From NCBI RefSeq assembly GCF_020640915.1, contig NZ_JADWDC010000054.1, forward strand, positions 1-32,432: 32,432 nucleotides of DNA, given 5' to 3'. The DNA is from Waterburya agarophytonicola KI4 (GTDB lineage Bacteria > Cyanobacteriota > Cyanobacteriia > Cyanobacteriales > Xenococcaceae). Positions 1 through 8,969 of this stretch are shown one piece after another; the first letter of the stretch is position 1, and each line of letters begins with the position of its first letter. Both the position numbers and the translations under genes were made by a program. Under the pieces are notes generated by a model that did no database searches, was not told where the DNA came from, and saw only the letters and a program-made list of their open reading frames with translations.

Positions 1-39
1 TGATGACTGTTCTACAATCCTTTTGTCAATAGGGTTTGA

Positions 40-588
40 GATGCTCTTACCCTGCCTTTTGAACTAGGAGATTTTATAGTTGTCGGCGATTATTTAGGCA
101 CTGTAGAATATGTCGGTATCAAAACTACGAGACTCAAAAGTATTAATGGAGAAGAAATTATTATCGCTAATACTGACTTAACGAGTTCGCGAATTCGTAA
201 CTTCAAAAGAATGGGTCAACGTCGAGTAGTATTGAACTTTGGAGTAATTTATCAAACTTCTGCGAAGCAGTTAGCTAAGATTCCTTCTTTAGTTGAAGAT
301 ATTATTCATAATACAGCCAACGCAATATACGATCGGGCTCATTTTTCTGGCTATGGTGAATATAGCCTAGATTTTGAAGTAGTTTATTTTATCAATACGA
401 ATGACTACACCATTTATATGGATGCCCAACAGCAAATTAACCTAAACATAAAATCTGAATTTGCCAAGCACGATCTTGAATTTGCTTATCCAACCCAAGT
501 AAATTACTTAAACAATTTGCCCGAATTAGATGATAGTAGCAATGGCAAACCAGCTACCGCTGCTTGTCAAACAGCCCATAGCCGATAG
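40..588 (+). pseudogene. Truncated MscS-family mechanosensitive channel (3' part only)
   Basis: From about position 52 the frame reads as the C-terminal part of a small-conductance mechanosensitive channel: LPFELGDFIVVGDYLGTVE, then TTRLKS, IIIANTDLTSSRIRNFKRM and EFAYPTQ. These are the MscS beta domain and the cytoplasmic alpha/beta domain as seen in cyanobacterial homologues. The pore-lining and other membrane helices should be encoded upstream, but the same frame has stops at 1-6 and 37-39, and neither other frame gives channel-like sequence. The first in-frame ATG is at 211, well inside the beta domain, so any protein made from it would lack the membrane part. The gene is therefore broken or cut at about 40-52. 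Family assignment is good; the cause of the break (insertion, rearrangement or contig join) is inference. Confidence 0.8.
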
Positions 589-637
589 TGCCAAATGCTG
601 CCGAACCTTAGCTGATACAAACTGCTAGATTAGATAT

Positions 638-1558
638 TTAAACCAACCCCAACAAAGCAGCCATCAAAGCCTGTTGTGCGTGCATTCTATTTTCAGCCTG
701 ATCCCAGACGCGAGAGCGATCGCTTTCAATCGCCTCGGCAGTAATTTCTTCCCCTCTATGGGCGGGCAAACAGTGAAGAATAATACTTTGGGGATCGGCA
801 AGTTCTAATAATTTCTGGTTAACTTGATAGGGTTGAAAAACAGGAATTCTACTATTAGCAGAATCTTCTTGTCCCATGCTAGCCCACACGTCTGTATAAA
901 CTACCTGCGCTCCTTCTACCGCAGCTTGAGGATCTTGTGTCACCACAATTTCCGATCTATCTCCTGCAATTTCCTTGGCTCGCGTCACAATTGCAGGATC
1001 GGGTTCGTAACCTTGGGGTGCAGCAATTCTCACATTTAACCCTGTTAACGCCCCTCCCAACAATAGAGAATGAGCCATATTATTGCCATCTCCTAAGTAG
1101 GTTAAAGTATTACCCTCTAAAGAACCAAAACATTCTTGTACTGTCAATAAATCTGCCAAAATTTGACAGGGATGTTCTAAATCTGTCAAAGCATTAATTA
1201 CGGGAATTTGGGCATAATTAGCAAAAGTTTCTAAATCTGCTTGAGCATAAGTACGAATCGCCAAAATATCTAAGTATCTGTCTAAAACTCTCGCAGTATC
1301 TTCAATTGGCTCTCCTCTTCCTACTTGAGTCACGCTAGGATTGAGATCGATTACCTGTCCCCCTAGTTTATACATCGCGACGCTAAAAGATACTCTGGTG
1401 CGAGTAGAAGCTTTATAAAATAGCAATCCCAATACCTTATTACATTTAAGTTCTAGCTCCTGACTTTTTAACTGACGCGCTAGATCTAATAGACCTGTAA
1501 TTTCCTCTGTATTTAAGTCCGCAGTACCGAGTAAATCTCTTCCTTTAAGCTGTTTCAT
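638..1558 (-). CDS. argF: Ornithine carbamoyltransferase
   Basis: Transfers the carbamoyl group of carbamoyl phosphate to ornithine, giving citrulline in arginine synthesis; cytosolic, normally a trimer. Family motifs are present: STRTR (carbamoyl-phosphate loop, residues 51-55), HPCQ (about 129-132) and HCLPAHRGEE near the C-terminus (about 263-272), whose Cys and His contact ornithine. The length of 306 residues fits the family. I start it at the ATG at 1558; an in-frame TTG four codons upstream (1570) adds only MISS and is less likely. It runs towards the broken channel gene and is divergent from the hydrolase gene at 1694, with about 135 bp between for two promoters. No ARG box was recognised. 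Confidence 0.95.
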   Translation of the reverse strand: MKQLKGRDLLGTADLNTEEITGLLDLARQLKSQELELKCNKVLGLLFYKASTRTRVSFSVAMYKLGGQVIDLNPSVTQVGRGEPIEDTARVLDRYLDILAIRTYAQADLETFANYAQIPVINALTDLEHPCQILADLLTVQECFGSLEGNTLTYLGDGNNMAHSLLLGGALTGLNVRIAAPQGYEPDPAIVTRAKEIAGDRSEIVVTQDPQAAVEGAQVVYTDVWASMGQEDSANSRIPVFQPYQVNQKLLELADPQSIILHCLPAHRGEEITAEAIESDRSRVWDQAENRMHAQQALMAALLGLV

Positions 1559-1693
1559 ACTACTAATCAATTAATTATCAGCCCAAAGCTATTAAATGAG
1601 GCTGAGATAGGGAAGAACTAATTTTAAAGCCAAAGGTCGACTCGAATCAAGAAAATGTTAAAACGGTAATACTGCCAAATCAACGAACGATCT

Positions 1694-3352
1694 ATGCCAA
1701 ATAAACTAAAGTTATGGTCTTATCTTGCTATAGGAGCTTTTCAGATTAGTTTGAGCGCTAGTTTGTTAGGTTATTGGGCAAAAAAAGCAGTAGGGGCAGA
1801 AAATATTATCTTGAACTATGGGGCGTTAGAATTTTCTGTCTCGGTAGATTCTTTGGAAACCTATGCCACAACAGGGGAACTTGAGGGATCTTTGAAAAGT
1901 TATGCAGGATTTTTAACTCCAGAGCAATTAGAACAATTAAAAGTGGGCTTAATTACCAATGCTGATTTTAGCCATTTGGCGATCGCTCAATTTCTCTATT
2001 CTTATCAAGGAGAAACCATCCTAGATAGAGTATCCAAGGTGATTAAAACCCAAGCCCGTCAACCAGGATTTTATGCCGTTCGTGCAGCATTAATTTTAGC
2101 TGCTGCCAATGAAGAGGAAGGGGGACTAACTCCCCTCAACGTCCTCAAAAGCTTTCCTACCAACACCCTGCGGATCGATTCTCGACAGGGATTTGAGCTT
2201 TTTAAAAATCTTAGTCGGGTGGTTCAAAAAAACAACCAGGGGATCGCAGCTGTCGAACAAACCGCACGGCAAGAAAGACAAAATAAAGCGACTGCAACCC
2301 CAGGAGTGAGAGATTTAAACTTATTAATCCCAGGGAAATATCGCTACAAAAAACAAGCTTTAATCATGAAAGATGTGAAACGAAAATACCCTTCTGGTAA
2401 AATTCGCGATCGCATTTTTCCTGTAGATCTTTATTTACCCAAAACCAAAACTCCCCAACATCTACCATTAATTGTCATTTCCCATGGCTTGGGCAGTGAC
2501 TTAACTACTTTTGCCTATTTAGCAAAACACCTGGCTTCTCATGGCTTTGCAGTCGCTGTACCAGAACATCCTGGCAGTAGTGCCAGTCAGATCGAATCCT
2601 TGTTGACTGGTTTAGATAGCGATGTTACTCCTCCCCAAGAATTAATCGATCGCCCTCTAGATATCCAATTTCTGTTAGATAAACTAGCTCAAGATTATTC
2701 CTCAGAGATCGACACTAATAACGTAGGTATCATCGGTCAATCATTTGGTGCTTATACTGCTTTAGCGATCGCGGGAGCAGAATTAAATTGGTCTACCCTA
2801 GAAAAAGACTGCGATAACATCCAAAATTCTTGGAACTTATCTTTATTAATTCAATGTTTGGCTTTGCAAATACCTGATGCAGATGCCGAAATAGAACTCC
2901 AAGATCGAAGAATTAAAGCTGCGATCGCCATTAACCCTCTGACTAGTTCGATATTTGGTCAAAAAAATATCAGTAAAATAGATATTCCCATTACCATCGT
3001 TTCGGGAAGTTCCGATCCGATTACTCCTGCCCTCTCAGAACAAATTATTCCTTTTACTTGGCTTAATAATCCTGAAAAATATCTAGTACTCCTGAAAAAA
3101 GGGACACATTTTTCAACTCTCAATGAATCTGCTGGTAGTATCCCCGTTCCAGAAAAAGCGATCGGACCAGATCCTAAAATAGCTCAAGCATACATAAAAC
3201 AGTTGGGTTTGGCATTCTTTGGCACATATATTCAAAAAAAAGCCAAATATTCCAGCTACCTCAATGCTGAATACGGTGATGTAATCAGCAAAAGAAAAAT
3301 GCCCTTGAGCTTAATAGAATCCTTAGATCCCGAATTACTAAAGCTAAAATAA
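1694..3352 (+). CDS. Alpha/beta hydrolase with N-terminal DUF1400 domain, probably exported
   Basis: A 552-residue protein of a cyanobacterial type. The N-terminus has a basic start followed by a hydrophobic stretch (residues 8-27), likely a signal peptide or anchor. Residues about 35-160 match the DUF1400 domain that precedes the hydrolase in these proteins. The hydrolase part, from about residue 205, carries an oxyanion-type HGLGSD (264-269), the nucleophile elbow GQSFG (348-352, Ser350), an acid in SGSSDP (Asp441) and the catalytic His in GTHFS (His472). The fold resembles the platelet-activating-factor acetylhydrolase/dienelactone hydrolase group, so an ester or lipid substrate is plausible, but none can be named from the sequence. 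It is convergent with psaK, 23 bp apart. Domain calls come from family knowledge; the substrate is unknown. Confidence 0.85.
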   Translation: MPNKLKLWSYLAIGAFQISLSASLLGYWAKKAVGAENIILNYGALEFSVSVDSLETYATTGELEGSLKSYAGFLTPEQLEQLKVGLITNADFSHLAIAQFLYSYQGETILDRVSKVIKTQARQPGFYAVRAALILAAANEEEGGLTPLNVLKSFPTNTLRIDSRQGFELFKNLSRVVQKNNQGIAAVEQTARQERQNKATATPGVRDLNLLIPGKYRYKKQALIMKDVKRKYPSGKIRDRIFPVDLYLPKTKTPQHLPLIVISHGLGSDLTTFAYLAKHLASHGFAVAVPEHPGSSASQIESLLTGLDSDVTPPQELIDRPLDIQFLLDKLAQDYSSEIDTNNVGIIGQSFGAYTALAIAGAELNWSTLEKDCDNIQNSWNLSLLIQCLALQIPDADAEIELQDRRIKAAIAINPLTSSIFGQKNISKIDIPITIVSGSSDPITPALSEQIIPFTWLNNPEKYLVLLKKGTHFSTLNESAGSIPVPEKAIGPDPKIAQAYIKQLGLAFFGTYIQKKAKYSSYLNAEYGDVISKRKMPLSLIESLDPELLKLK

Positions 3353-3374
3353 ACTTTAGTTCCTGGCAAAGTTT
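3351..3374. terminator. Weak hairpin between convergent hydrolase and psaK genes
   Basis: AAACTTT at 3351-3357 and AAAGTTT at 3368-3374 form a perfect 7-bp stem with a 10-nt loop in the 23-bp gap between two genes that end towards each other. It is symmetrical and could serve both strands, but it is AT-rich and lacks a real T-run, so it may not terminate strongly. Confidence 0.3.
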
Positions 3375-3375
3375 C

Positions 3376-3648
3376 TTACAAAACCCCCGCATTACCCAAC
3401 CCGAGAATTATCCCCGCACCTAAAATATGACCCAAACTAGTTGTTGCCAGCAATTCAGGAAGACCAAAATTGTCCCACACTTCAGGTTTGGGTACGGGCA
3501 AACTGGGCCCTTTGCCTGAATTTTGAATTGCATAGCGACCAATAGCAATACAAAACAAATTACAGATAATCATAATTATGGCTACGCTCGGATTCCAATC
3601 AATAGTAGAAGGAGTGTACTGCACCGCCAATATAAAATTAGATATCAT
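3376..3648 (-). CDS. psaK: Photosystem I reaction centre subunit PsaK (subunit X)
   Basis: A 90-residue thylakoid membrane subunit at the edge of photosystem I that binds antenna chlorophyll and is involved in energy transfer from the antenna. Two membrane helices are visible (about residues 21-40 and 65-88), joined by a polar loop containing GKGPSLPVPKPEVWDNFGLP. The second helix region has the family run TTSLGHILGAGIILGL. A short N-terminal stretch is probably removed or is luminal. The ATG at 3648 is preceded by AAAGGAG (complement of 3661-3667), 12 nt upstream. The 164-bp gap to trpF, which diverges from it, holds the promoters and a 9-bp direct repeat (CCGATTTAA at about 3698 and 3728). 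I could not find a clean HLR1 (RpaB) box. Confidence 0.93.
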   Translation of the reverse strand: MISNFILAVQYTPSTIDWNPSVAIIMIICNLFCIAIGRYAIQNSGKGPSLPVPKPEVWDNFGLPELLATTSLGHILGAGIILGLGNAGVL

Positions 3649-3812
3649 TACCTTTTTAAACTCCTTTGCTCGTTAAATACTTTTTTTGGGGTTTTATCCG
3701 ATTTAATAGGAATTATAAAAATCTCTCCGATTTAAACAACGTTTCTTCTAAATAATTAACAGTAATTCAAACTTTTGCTAAAAAAACATAATATTAATCG
3801 ACTATAAGACCA

Positions 3813-4448
3813 ATGCGAGTTAAAATCTGCGGACTTACTCAAGTAAATCAAGCTCAAGAAATTGTGACCCAGGGAGCAAACAGCTTGGGTTTTATCTGTG
3901 TCGAGAGATCGCCACGCTATATTCCTCCCGAAAAAATCAAGGCGATCGCCATTTCCTTACCGAGTAAGATTGATAAAGTGGGGGTATTTGCCGACCATTC
4001 TCTAGCAGAAATCACTAAGACAGTCGCAATTGCCCGATTAACCTCCGTACAGCTACACGGTGCAGAATCTCCTGACTTTTGCGATCGCTTGCGTCAAGCT
4101 CTACCTCCTAACATAGAATTAATCAAAGCTTTTCGCATTAAAACCCCAACTTCGTTAGAAGATGTAGAAGCATATTTAGATCGGGTAGATACTTTGTTGC
4201 TGGATGCCTATCACCCCCAAATGCTGGGCGGTACTGGTCACACCATTGATTGGCAAGATTTACAACAATTTCACTCCAGTCTTCCTTGGATGTTGGCAGG
4301 AGGCTTGACCCCAGATAATATTAACGATGCCTTATCTCGTTTAAAGCCCGATGGGATTGATTTATCGAGCGGTGTCGAGCGCGCCCCTGGAGATAAAGAT
4401 TTAACTAAAGTTACTCAACTGTTTGAAAAATTAGCGAGCGTGAGATAA
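3813..4448 (+). CDS. trpF: Phosphoribosylanthranilate isomerase
   Basis: Converts N-(5-phosphoribosyl)anthranilate to the carboxyphenylamino-deoxyribulose phosphate in tryptophan synthesis; a cytosolic TIM barrel. The start MRVKICGLT is the strand-1 motif holding the catalytic Cys (Cys6). Later family signatures include QLHG (strand 4, about residues 79-82), the catalytic Asp in LLLDAYHP (about 129-136), GGTGHTIDW (about 139-147), [10 protein letters not shown] (about 168-177) and the phosphate loop GIDLSSGVE. The length of 211 residues is normal. It is followed 31 nt later by purD in the same direction, so the two are probably co-transcribed although they belong to different pathways. As is usual in cyanobacteria, it is not next to other trp genes. 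Confidence 0.96.
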   Translation: MRVKICGLTQVNQAQEIVTQGANSLGFICVERSPRYIPPEKIKAIAISLPSKIDKVGVFADHSLAEITKTVAIARLTSVQLHGAESPDFCDRLRQALPPNIELIKAFRIKTPTSLEDVEAYLDRVDTLLLDAYHPQMLGGTGHTIDWQDLQQFHSSLPWMLAGGLTPDNINDALSRLKPDGIDLSSGVERAPGDKDLTKVTQLFEKLASVR

Positions 4449-4479
4449 TTACATACTTGCAAAATAGTTATCTCAGTAT

Positions 4480-5739
4480 ATGAAAGTATTAGTCGTTGGT
4501 GGCGGAGGCAGAGAACACGCTCTGGCCTGGACATTATTACAGTCCGATAGGGTCGAAGAAGTATTTTGTAGTCCTGGTAATGGGGGAACTGCAACTATGA
4601 AAAACTGCAAAAACATCCCCTTGGCTGTAGATGATTTTGTGGGAGCGATCGATACTGTAAAAAAATATAAGATCAATTTAGTGGTAGTTGGCCCTGAAGT
4701 ACCTTTATCACTGGGTATTGTCGACCGCTTGCGCCAGGAGAAAATTGCGGTATTTGGCCCTACTCAAGCAGGAGCGCAAATAGAGTCGAGCAAGTCTTGG
4801 GCAAAGGAAATTATGACTTTGGCAAATGTCCCTACTGCTAAGTCCCAAACTTTTAGCGATGCTAATTCTGCCCAAGAATATATTCAAACCCAAGGCGCGC
4901 CCATCGTAATTAAAGCAGATGGTTTGGCTGCGGGGAAAGGGGTAATTGTCGCCATGACTCTCGTCGAGGCTATTGCCGCAGTAGATGAATTGTTGGGAGA
5001 CAAGCCTGGCAAATTAGTAATTGAAGAATACCTGACAGGCTCGGAAGTATCTGTCTTGGCTGTTACTGATGGTAAAACCATTCGTCCTTTATCTCCCGCC
5101 CAAGATCACAAACGAATTGGGGAAGGAGACACGGGGAAAAATACGGGAGGAATGGGAGCATATTCTCCCGTACCTCTGGTAAGCGATGAATTAATGGCTA
5201 GAATTGAAACGGAAGTATTGCAGCCTACTCTAAAAGCCTTAAATCAAAAGAATATTGATTATCGAGGAGTATTGTATGCAGGTTTAATGATTACTCCCCA
5301 AGGCGAACCCAAAGTAATTGAATTCAACTGTCGTTTTGGCGATCCTGAAACTCAAGTAGTTTTGCCTTTATTGAATACTCCTTTAGAGGAAATATTAATC
5401 GCTTGTGTCGAACAAAAACTAGAGCAGTTACCCCCCATTAAATACAAAGCTGGTAGTGCGGTGTGCGTAGTGGTTGCTTCTGGAGGTTATCCCGATGCCT
5501 ACGAATCGGGAAAAGCGATCGCAGGTATCGAATCAGCCGAACAAAAAGGTGCAATTGTCTTTCACGCAGGAACAAAACTAGAACGAGATCGAGTAATCAC
5601 ATCTGGAGGTAGAGTACTAGGTATTACTGCTATTGGAGATAACTTTGACAGGGCGATCGCCTCTGCCTATGATGCTTTAGAATCAATTGAGTTTGACAAA
5701 ATGTATTATCGTCACGATATTGGACACAAATACAGATGA
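4480..5739 (+). CDS. purD: Phosphoribosylamine-glycine ligase (GAR synthetase)
   Basis: Joins glycine to 5-phosphoribosylamine using ATP, the second step of purine synthesis. The N-terminus MKVLVVGGGGREHALAW is the typical glycine-rich start. Next come VVVGPEVPLSLGIVD, the ATP-grasp part with VIKADGLAAGKGVIVA (about residues 142-157), HKRIGEGDTGKNTGGMGAYS (substrate and metal loop), and VIEFNCRFGDPETQVVLP, whose acidic residues bind magnesium. The C-terminal domain contains GGRVLGITAIG. The length of 419 residues matches bacterial PurD. The ATG at 4480 follows trpF by 31 nt. The other purine gene of the window, purN, lies 6 kb away on the other strand. Confidence 0.96.
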   Translation: MKVLVVGGGGREHALAWTLLQSDRVEEVFCSPGNGGTATMKNCKNIPLAVDDFVGAIDTVKKYKINLVVVGPEVPLSLGIVDRLRQEKIAVFGPTQAGAQIESSKSWAKEIMTLANVPTAKSQTFSDANSAQEYIQTQGAPIVIKADGLAAGKGVIVAMTLVEAIAAVDELLGDKPGKLVIEEYLTGSEVSVLAVTDGKTIRPLSPAQDHKRIGEGDTGKNTGGMGAYSPVPLVSDELMARIETEVLQPTLKALNQKNIDYRGVLYAGLMITPQGEPKVIEFNCRFGDPETQVVLPLLNTPLEEILIACVEQKLEQLPPIKYKAGSAVCVVVASGGYPDAYESGKAIAGIESAEQKGAIVFHAGTKLERDRVITSGGRVLGITAIGDNFDRAIASAYDALESIEFDKMYYRHDIGHKYR

Positions 5740-5786
5740 ACACAAATGGTATAAATCTAGTTCAAATCCTAAGGTTTACTCTACAT

Positions 5787-5813
5787 TTGCCGACACAGTT
5801 GATAAACTATAAT
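5787..5813 (+). promoter_or_regulatory. Possible sigma-70-type promoter for nblS
   Basis: A perfect TATAAT lies at 5808-5813 in the 111-bp purD-nblS gap, about 38 nt before the start codon. The best upstream partner is TTGCCG at 5787-5792, but a 15-bp spacer is short, so only the -10 box is convincing. Confidence 0.35.
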
Positions 5814-5850
5814 GCAAGCAGCTTAACATTTATTATTAAAATTTCTTAAA

Positions 5851-7839
5851 TTGCTAACCTTCATTACCAAAGTCAAGGAAATAATTGCCCTCTGGTGGTC
5901 TGAATTTACCCTCCAGACAAAACTAATGGCTGCTGCTACTTTAGTAGTTTCTTTGATCATGAGTAGTTTGACTTTTTGGGCAGTCAATACAATTCAACAA
6001 GAGTCTAATATCAATGACACTCGTTTTGGTAGCGATTTAAGCATCCTGATTGCCTCTAACGCTGCGCCGTTGATTGCCGAAAATGACATTGCTGGTTTAG
6101 CCCAATTCTCCAATCGTTTTTATCGCAGTACTTCTAGTATTCGCTATATCATTTATGCGGATGGATTTGGGAGCATCTTTTTTGGCATTCCCTATTCCCA
6201 AGCAGAAGTTAAAAACTCCTTAACCATCGAGCGTCGGATTAAATTGCCCGATGACTACGTTCAAAATACCGATCTACCTTTTGTCCGCCAACATCAAACT
6301 CCTAACGGACAGGTAACAGATGTATTTGTTCCTCTACGCCACGATAATCAGTATCTTGGGGTGCTAGCGGTAGGTATCAACCCCAACCCGACGATTGTGG
6401 CGTCTTCTAACCTGACGAGAGATGTAACCATTGCTGTGTTTATTACCATCTGGGCGATGGTAATTTTAGGGAATGTCTTTAATGCTCTTATGATCACTAG
6501 ACCAATTAAAGAGCTTCTCGTGGGAGTCAAAAATATTGCTGCCAAAAACTTTAAACAAAGAATAGACTTACCCCTGAGGGGAGAATTGGGAGAATTGATT
6601 GCTAGTTTTAATCGGATGGCAGAAAAACTAGAAAATTATGAAGAGCAAAATATTGAAGAGTTGACTTCAGAAAAAGCCAAACTAGAGACTTTGGTATCTA
6701 CCATTGCTGATGGTGCAATGCTAATCGATCCCGATATGCAAATTATTTTAGCCAATCCCACAGCCAGAAATATCTTTGGCTGGGGTGAAGATGTCATTGG
6801 AGACAATGTACTCCATCGTCTTCCCTCGGAAATAACGGTTAAATTAACCAAGCCACTATATCAGATGATTGAGAAGAAAACCCAGGCAGAAGCAGAAGTG
6901 GCAGGGACAGAGGAGTCTACTACCGTTGCAGATCTTCCAGAGCATCATTTTTCTAACCGAGATGAATTTCGGATTCGGATCGATCGACCAGTATCGAGGA
7001 CTATTCGTTTGTTATTAAGTCGGGTTGTTGATGGTGGTAGTGAAAATATTAAGGGAATTGCCATGACAGTTCAAGATATTACTCGTGAAGTCGAGCTAAA
7101 CGAAGCAAAAAGCCAATTTATCAGCAATGTATCTCACGAACTACGGACTCCTTTATTTAACATCAAATCCTTTATTGAAACCCTATCAGAATATGGTGAA
7201 GATCTAACTCAAGTACAACGTAAAGAATTTCTCGATACTGCCAATCACGAAACAGATAGATTAACTCGTTTGGTTAATGATGTATTGGATTTGTCTCGTT
7301 TGGAATCTTCTCGTACTTATGACTTGAGCGAAGTTTATTTGGCTCAACCCATAGAGCAAACTCTCCGAACTTGTCAGCTCAATGCCAAAGATCAAAATAT
7401 TCAACTTCACCAAGATTTAGAAACGGATTTACCTCCTGTGGTGGGTAATTACGATCTGCTATTGCAGGTATTGACAAATTTGGTAGGAAATAGCCTTAAA
7501 TTTACTAATTCGGGCGGAAAAGTGACTGTTAGGGCATATAAGACCAAAGCAGAATCAAACACTGTGGGATTGCCCGCAGTGAGGATTGAGGTTAATGACA
7601 CGGGAATCGGTATTTCAGCAGAAGATAAAGAAGCAATTTTTGAACGCTTTTTTAGGGTAGAAAATAGAGTACATACTTTAGAAGGTACTGGCTTGGGACT
7701 TTCTATTGTGAGAAATATTATTGAGAAACACAATAGCCGAGTCTATATAGATAGCGAAGTGGGAGTCGGCACTACTTTTTGGTTTGAATTACCCATTTAT
7801 CAGGTAAAAACAGAAGAAGTACTCAAATCTATGACTTAG
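5851..7839 (+). CDS. nblS: Sensor histidine kinase NblS/Hik33 (DspA)
   Basis: Membrane sensor kinase conserved across cyanobacteria and linked to high light, cold, redox and nutrient stress; in studied species it acts with the response regulator RpaB. Order of parts in 662 residues: first membrane helix about 27-47, periplasmic sensor domain to about 190, second helix about 191-213, HAMP linker about 214-266, PAS domain about 275-400, then the kinase core. The H box SNVSHELRTP puts the phospho-accepting His at 429; the N box NLVGNSLKF is near 547, G1 DTGIGIS at 583-589 and G2 GTGLGLS at 612-618. The start is the TTG at 5851: it gives the N-terminus expected for the family (LLTKV-like, then LQTKLMAAAT) and a length near 660. 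The first ATG, codon 26 (5926), would remove the cytoplasmic lead-in. Confidence 0.93.
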   Translation: MLTFITKVKEIIALWWSEFTLQTKLMAAATLVVSLIMSSLTFWAVNTIQQESNINDTRFGSDLSILIASNAAPLIAENDIAGLAQFSNRFYRSTSSIRYIIYADGFGSIFFGIPYSQAEVKNSLTIERRIKLPDDYVQNTDLPFVRQHQTPNGQVTDVFVPLRHDNQYLGVLAVGINPNPTIVASSNLTRDVTIAVFITIWAMVILGNVFNALMITRPIKELLVGVKNIAAKNFKQRIDLPLRGELGELIASFNRMAEKLENYEEQNIEELTSEKAKLETLVSTIADGAMLIDPDMQIILANPTARNIFGWGEDVIGDNVLHRLPSEITVKLTKPLYQMIEKKTQAEAEVAGTEESTTVADLPEHHFSNRDEFRIRIDRPVSRTIRLLLSRVVDGGSENIKGIAMTVQDITREVELNEAKSQFISNVSHELRTPLFNIKSFIETLSEYGEDLTQVQRKEFLDTANHETDRLTRLVNDVLDLSRLESSRTYDLSEVYLAQPIEQTLRTCQLNAKDQNIQLHQDLETDLPPVVGNYDLLLQVLTNLVGNSLKFTNSGGKVTVRAYKTKAESNTVGLPAVRIEVNDTGIGISAEDKEAIFERFFRVENRVHTLEGTGLGLSIVRNIIEKHNSRVYIDSEVGVGTTFWFELPIYQVKTEEVLKSMT

Positions 7840-7856
7840 GAAAATTACTGTTCGAG

Positions 7857-8222
7857 CTAGATAGATCCCAAGGCAAACAAAATACTGATCAAAATCAAGA
7901 AGGCGATCGCAATTAAACCTCGATGACGATATAACCAGTTTTTAATTCCCGTCCAACCTTGAGTACTTTTAGATATAGTTGACTCTACAACTAGAGGCTT
8001 ATCGGCATCGTGAAATAGGGTACAGCTTTTAGCCTGGGGACGTTGGGGAAAATTGCAACTATCGTCGCGATCGTAAGTACAGCGATCGCACAAAGCACTA
8101 TTGTCTTCAGACTGGTATAAGGGCATACCAGGATGACCGAATGCCTTTAAGGAATTATTGCAATTAGGACATTTTATCGCCTGAAAATCGACAGGCTGTT
8201 TGCATTTGGGGCAACTAAGCAT
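7857..8222 (-). CDS. Zinc-ribbon protein with C-terminal membrane anchor
   Basis: A 121-residue protein of unknown role. Residues 4-21 form a zinc ribbon (CPKC at 4-7 and CPNC at 18-21). A second cysteine set follows (Cys45, 48, 56, 67) in a pattern that could bind another metal ion, with HPGMPLY between the two. One membrane helix lies near the C-terminus (about 102-119), after a short basic stretch with RHRG, so the metal-binding part most likely faces the cytoplasm as a tail-anchored domain. Similar small proteins occur in other cyanobacteria, but I know no assigned function. It ends 17 bp from nblS (convergent) and lies 10 bp downstream of the TIGR03792-like gene on the same strand, so those two probably share a transcript. 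Confidence 0.7.
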   Translation of the reverse strand: MLSCPKCKQPVDFQAIKCPNCNNSLKAFGHPGMPLYQSEDNSALCDRCTYDRDDSCNFPQRPQAKSCTLFHDADKPLVVESTISKSTQGWTGIKNWLYRHRGLIAIAFLILISILFALGSI

Positions 8223-8232
8223 TAATTACTAA

Positions 8233-8559
8233 TTACGGGGAAACATTATTAGGAAACTTACGGATTTGAAATTCTTTGGTTTCAATCATTTTGTACTTGA
8301 TGTTCATTTGCTTCATAACTGTTGAGAATTCTTTTTCAATAGCGACTAAATCTTCCAGTGGGATAGATTTCCACTGTTGACGAGTTTCCCAGCGAATTGT
8401 GAAAATAACTTTACCAGGTGCATCGGGTTCTATCCATACTTCTTTGCCCAAAAAACCTGAATAGGTAGCGAGGTTGGCAGTCCAAATTGCTTCATCTTTC
8501 TGGATAAACTGTTCTCGCGAATTAGAATCTACCGTAAACTTAAGCCATTCAATTACCAT
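8233..8559 (-). CDS. TIGR03792 family protein (cyanobacterial, unknown function)
   Basis: A 108-residue soluble protein. The sequence MVIEWLKFTV, IQKDEAIWTANLATYSGFLG, KEVWIEPDAPGKV and RWETRQQWKSIP is characteristic of the small cyanobacterial family TIGR03792. The repeated short beta strands with a conserved Trp-rich pattern resemble a ferredoxin-like antibiotic-monooxygenase (ABM) fold, but that is inference and no active site is evident. It is transcribed with the zinc-ribbon gene downstream. The ATG at 8559 is divergent from the phasin-like gene at 8646, leaving 86 bp for both promoters. Confidence 0.7.
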   Translation of the reverse strand: MVIEWLKFTVDSNSREQFIQKDEAIWTANLATYSGFLGKEVWIEPDAPGKVIFTIRWETRQQWKSIPLEDLVAIEKEFSTVMKQMNIKYKMIETKEFQIRKFPNNVSP

Positions 8560-8645
8560 ATAATTTTACAAAGAAATTCAGAATATCTATGGTTCGTTAT
8601 TCTAGTATCTAATAACATAGTAAATAAATTTGAGGTAATTAGAGA

Positions 8646-8969
8646 ATGGATAATAATGATTGGCTAAAGCAACTATTAATGGTGGGTATTGGTACTACTT
8701 CTTTGGTCGCAGAAAAAATTAAGGAAGTTAGTGAAGAATGGGTCAAAGACGGCAAAATTAATCCAGAGCAAGCCAAATCTTTTGTGGATGACCTGATGTC
8801 ACAAATGAATACGGAATCTGAAGGGGTGCAAAAGCAGGTGGAAAGACAAATGAAAAATATGTTGCAAGATTTGGGCGTACCTCGTCAAGCGGAAATGGAC
8901 GAACTACGGGGTAGAATAGATCGCTTAGAACGTCAAATTAGGGATTTAGAAAACAAAAATTGGCGTTGA
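8646..8969 (+). CDS. Phasin-like coiled-coil protein
   Basis: A 107-residue, highly charged helical protein. After a short hydrophobic start (WLKQLLMVGIGTTSLVAEKI), residues about 27-107 are rich in Glu, Lys, Gln and Arg with heptad spacing; the end (ELRGRIDRLERQIRDLENKN) is a clear coiled coil. It resembles the small phasin/PhaF-like helical proteins annotated in many cyanobacteria. Binding to polyhydroxyalkanoate granules is not shown, and no PHA gene is in the window. A ribosome site (GAGG followed by AGAGA) lies just before the ATG. Its last four codons are repeated as the unit of a 13-bp tandem array running past the stop (8956-9000). Confidence 0.65.
   Translation: MDNNDWLKQLLMVGIGTTSLVAEKIKEVSEEWVKDGKINPEQAKSFVDDLMSQMNTESEGVQKQVERQMKNMLQDLGVPRQAEMDELRGRIDRLERQIRDLENKNWR

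Noticed and set aside
824-1197. Open frames on the plus strand inside argF
   Set aside because: They are opposite-strand shadows of a gene with complete enzyme motifs and have no family resemblance.
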